Source: Mobilibacterium timonense (GTDB lineage Bacteria; Bacillota; Clostridia; Peptostreptococcales; Anaerovoracaceae). Taken from it: a stretch of DNA of 55,431 nt. Location of the stretch: assembly GCF_900155555.1 (NCBI RefSeq), contig NZ_FUHN01000007.1, forward strand, positions 616,651 to 672,081, read 5' to 3'. The translations under genes and the position numbers were made by a program. This document shows, one piece after another, positions 54,869 to 55,431 of this stretch. The first letter of the stretch is position 1; every line of letters begins with the position of its first letter. The notes below the pieces were generated by a model. It made no database searches and was not told the origin of the DNA. It saw only the letters and a list, made by a program, of their open reading frames with translations.

Positions 54869-55431
54869 ATGCAGTTCAGAGATCTGAAAAAACAGTATGA
54901 AGTACTGAAAGAAGATATTGACAGAGAGATAGTTGAAGTAATAGAAAGCAGCAGGTTTATCGGAGGCCCTAAGGTTTCTGAGTTGGAAAAAAGGCTTGCA
55001 GAGTATGTTGGAGTAAAGCACTGTATTACGTGTGGAAACGGAACAGATGCGCTTCTTCTGGCGTTGATGGCCTGGGGGATAGGCCCTGGCGATGCTGTGT
55101 TCGTCCCGGACTTCACCTTTTTCTCTTCTGGAGAAGTAGCATCGACTCTGGGTGCGACTCCGGTTTTCGTAGATGTGATACCGGAAACATTTAATATGGA
55201 CTCAGACAGCTTGGAAAAGGTAGTGAAAAAGACTTTGGAGGATGGTAAGCTCACACCAAAGGCGGTGGTAGCGGTGGACCTTTTCGGACTCCCGGCTGAC
55301 TTTCCGGCAATCAGGGCAGTAGCTGACAGGTACGGATTAAAAGTACTGGAAGACGGTGCACAAGGCTTTGGCGGTCAGATAGGAGATGGTCGTGCATGTA
55401 GCTTTGGTGATATTGGGACAACTTCATTTTT
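54869..55431 (+). CDS. wbpE: DegT/DnrJ/EryC1 aminotransferase, WbpE-like (cut by window end)
   Basis: The first 187 residues of a PLP aminotransferase; the gene continues past the window. It begins MQFRDLKKQYEVLKEDIDRE with RFIGGPKVSELEKRLAEYVG, then TCGNGTDALLLALMAWGIGP and VFVPDFTFFSSGEVASTLGA. VLEDGAQGFGG contacts the PLP ring. The Schiff-base Lys lies beyond the end. It matches WbpE, which adds the 3-amino group. AAAGGAGAACAA precedes the ATG. Confidence 0.92.
   Translation, partial: MQFRDLKKQYEVLKEDIDREIVEVIESSRFIGGPKVSELEKRLAEYVGVKHCITCGNGTDALLLALMAWGIGPGDAVFVPDFTFFSSGEVASTLGATPVFVDVIPETFNMDSDSLEKVVKKTLEDGKLTPKAVVAVDLFGLPADFPAIRAVADRYGLKVLEDGAQGFGGQIGDGRACSFGDIGTTSF

Overview
The window looks like chromosomal DNA of an anaerobic, low-to-mid G+C Firmicute of class Clostridia. 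Evidence: strong AGGAGG ribosome sites, HrcA/CIRCE heat-shock control, indolepyruvate:ferredoxin oxidoreductase, rubrerythrin, a complete selenocysteine system, and near-consensus sigma-A promoters with 16-17 bp spacers. A Family XIII / Anaerovoracaceae-like relative is plausible but cannot be proven from the sequence alone.

Layout. (1) 1-745: IS200-like element with tnpA and hairpin ends. (2) 0.8-7.5 kb, minus strand: DUF1836 regulator, lepA, hemW, glpK (TTG start) and a DUF1015 protein. (3) 7.7-15.4 kb: SGNH hydrolase, exoA, membrane-anchored GH25 lysozyme, a PLP aminotransferase behind a structured leader, a LuxR-type membrane regulator interrupted by one in-frame TAG, and an AIM24 protein followed by two lipoproteins. 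(4) 15.5-24.6 kb, minus strand: iorB/iorA, rpsT, the hrcA-grpE-dnaK-dnaJ heat-shock operon behind a perfect CIRCE, and rubrerythrin. (5) 24.7-31.2 kb, minus strand: a polyamine transport operon with its own XRE-cupin regulator, an Mrp ATPase and thioredoxin reductase. (6) 31.4-33.5 kb: htpG with its own near-perfect CIRCE. (7) 33.8-41.6 kb: selenium island. tRNA-Sec, selA, selB and a lipoprotein run left; a cysteine-desulfurase-like gene and selD run right; a selenium-associated LysR gene closes it. SelD is itself a selenoprotein (UGA at codon 32). (8) 41.7-47.3 kb: aspartate-family amino acid genes thrC/ACT and hom-lysC-asd, divergent around overlapping promoters and two overlapping dyads. 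(9) 47.4-49.7 kb: TSCPD protein, HD protein, purine nucleoside phosphorylase, tRNA-Ser(CGA). (10) 49.98-51.2 kb: type II-like cas1-cas2 with no cas9 and no array visible. (11) 51.3 kb to the end: a visibly more A+T-rich surface polysaccharide cluster (broken wecB/wbpI, wbpD, wbpA, wbpB, wbpE) for a diacetamido-uronic acid sugar nucleotide; it runs off the window.

How the parts work together. The selenium island holds everything needed to make Sec-tRNA and insert Sec, plus a likely selenium-delivery enzyme and a regulator. HrcA probably controls both the DnaK operon and HtpG. The tRNA-Ser / orphan cas / truncated epimerase / A+T-rich sugar genes series looks like the edge of a variable island. 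The most interesting points are the CIRCE on htpG, the orphan cas1-cas2 at the tRNA-Ser island edge, the TAG-interrupted regulator, the dyad pair between thrC and hom, and structured leaders ahead of the aminotransferase and nucleoside phosphorylase genes.
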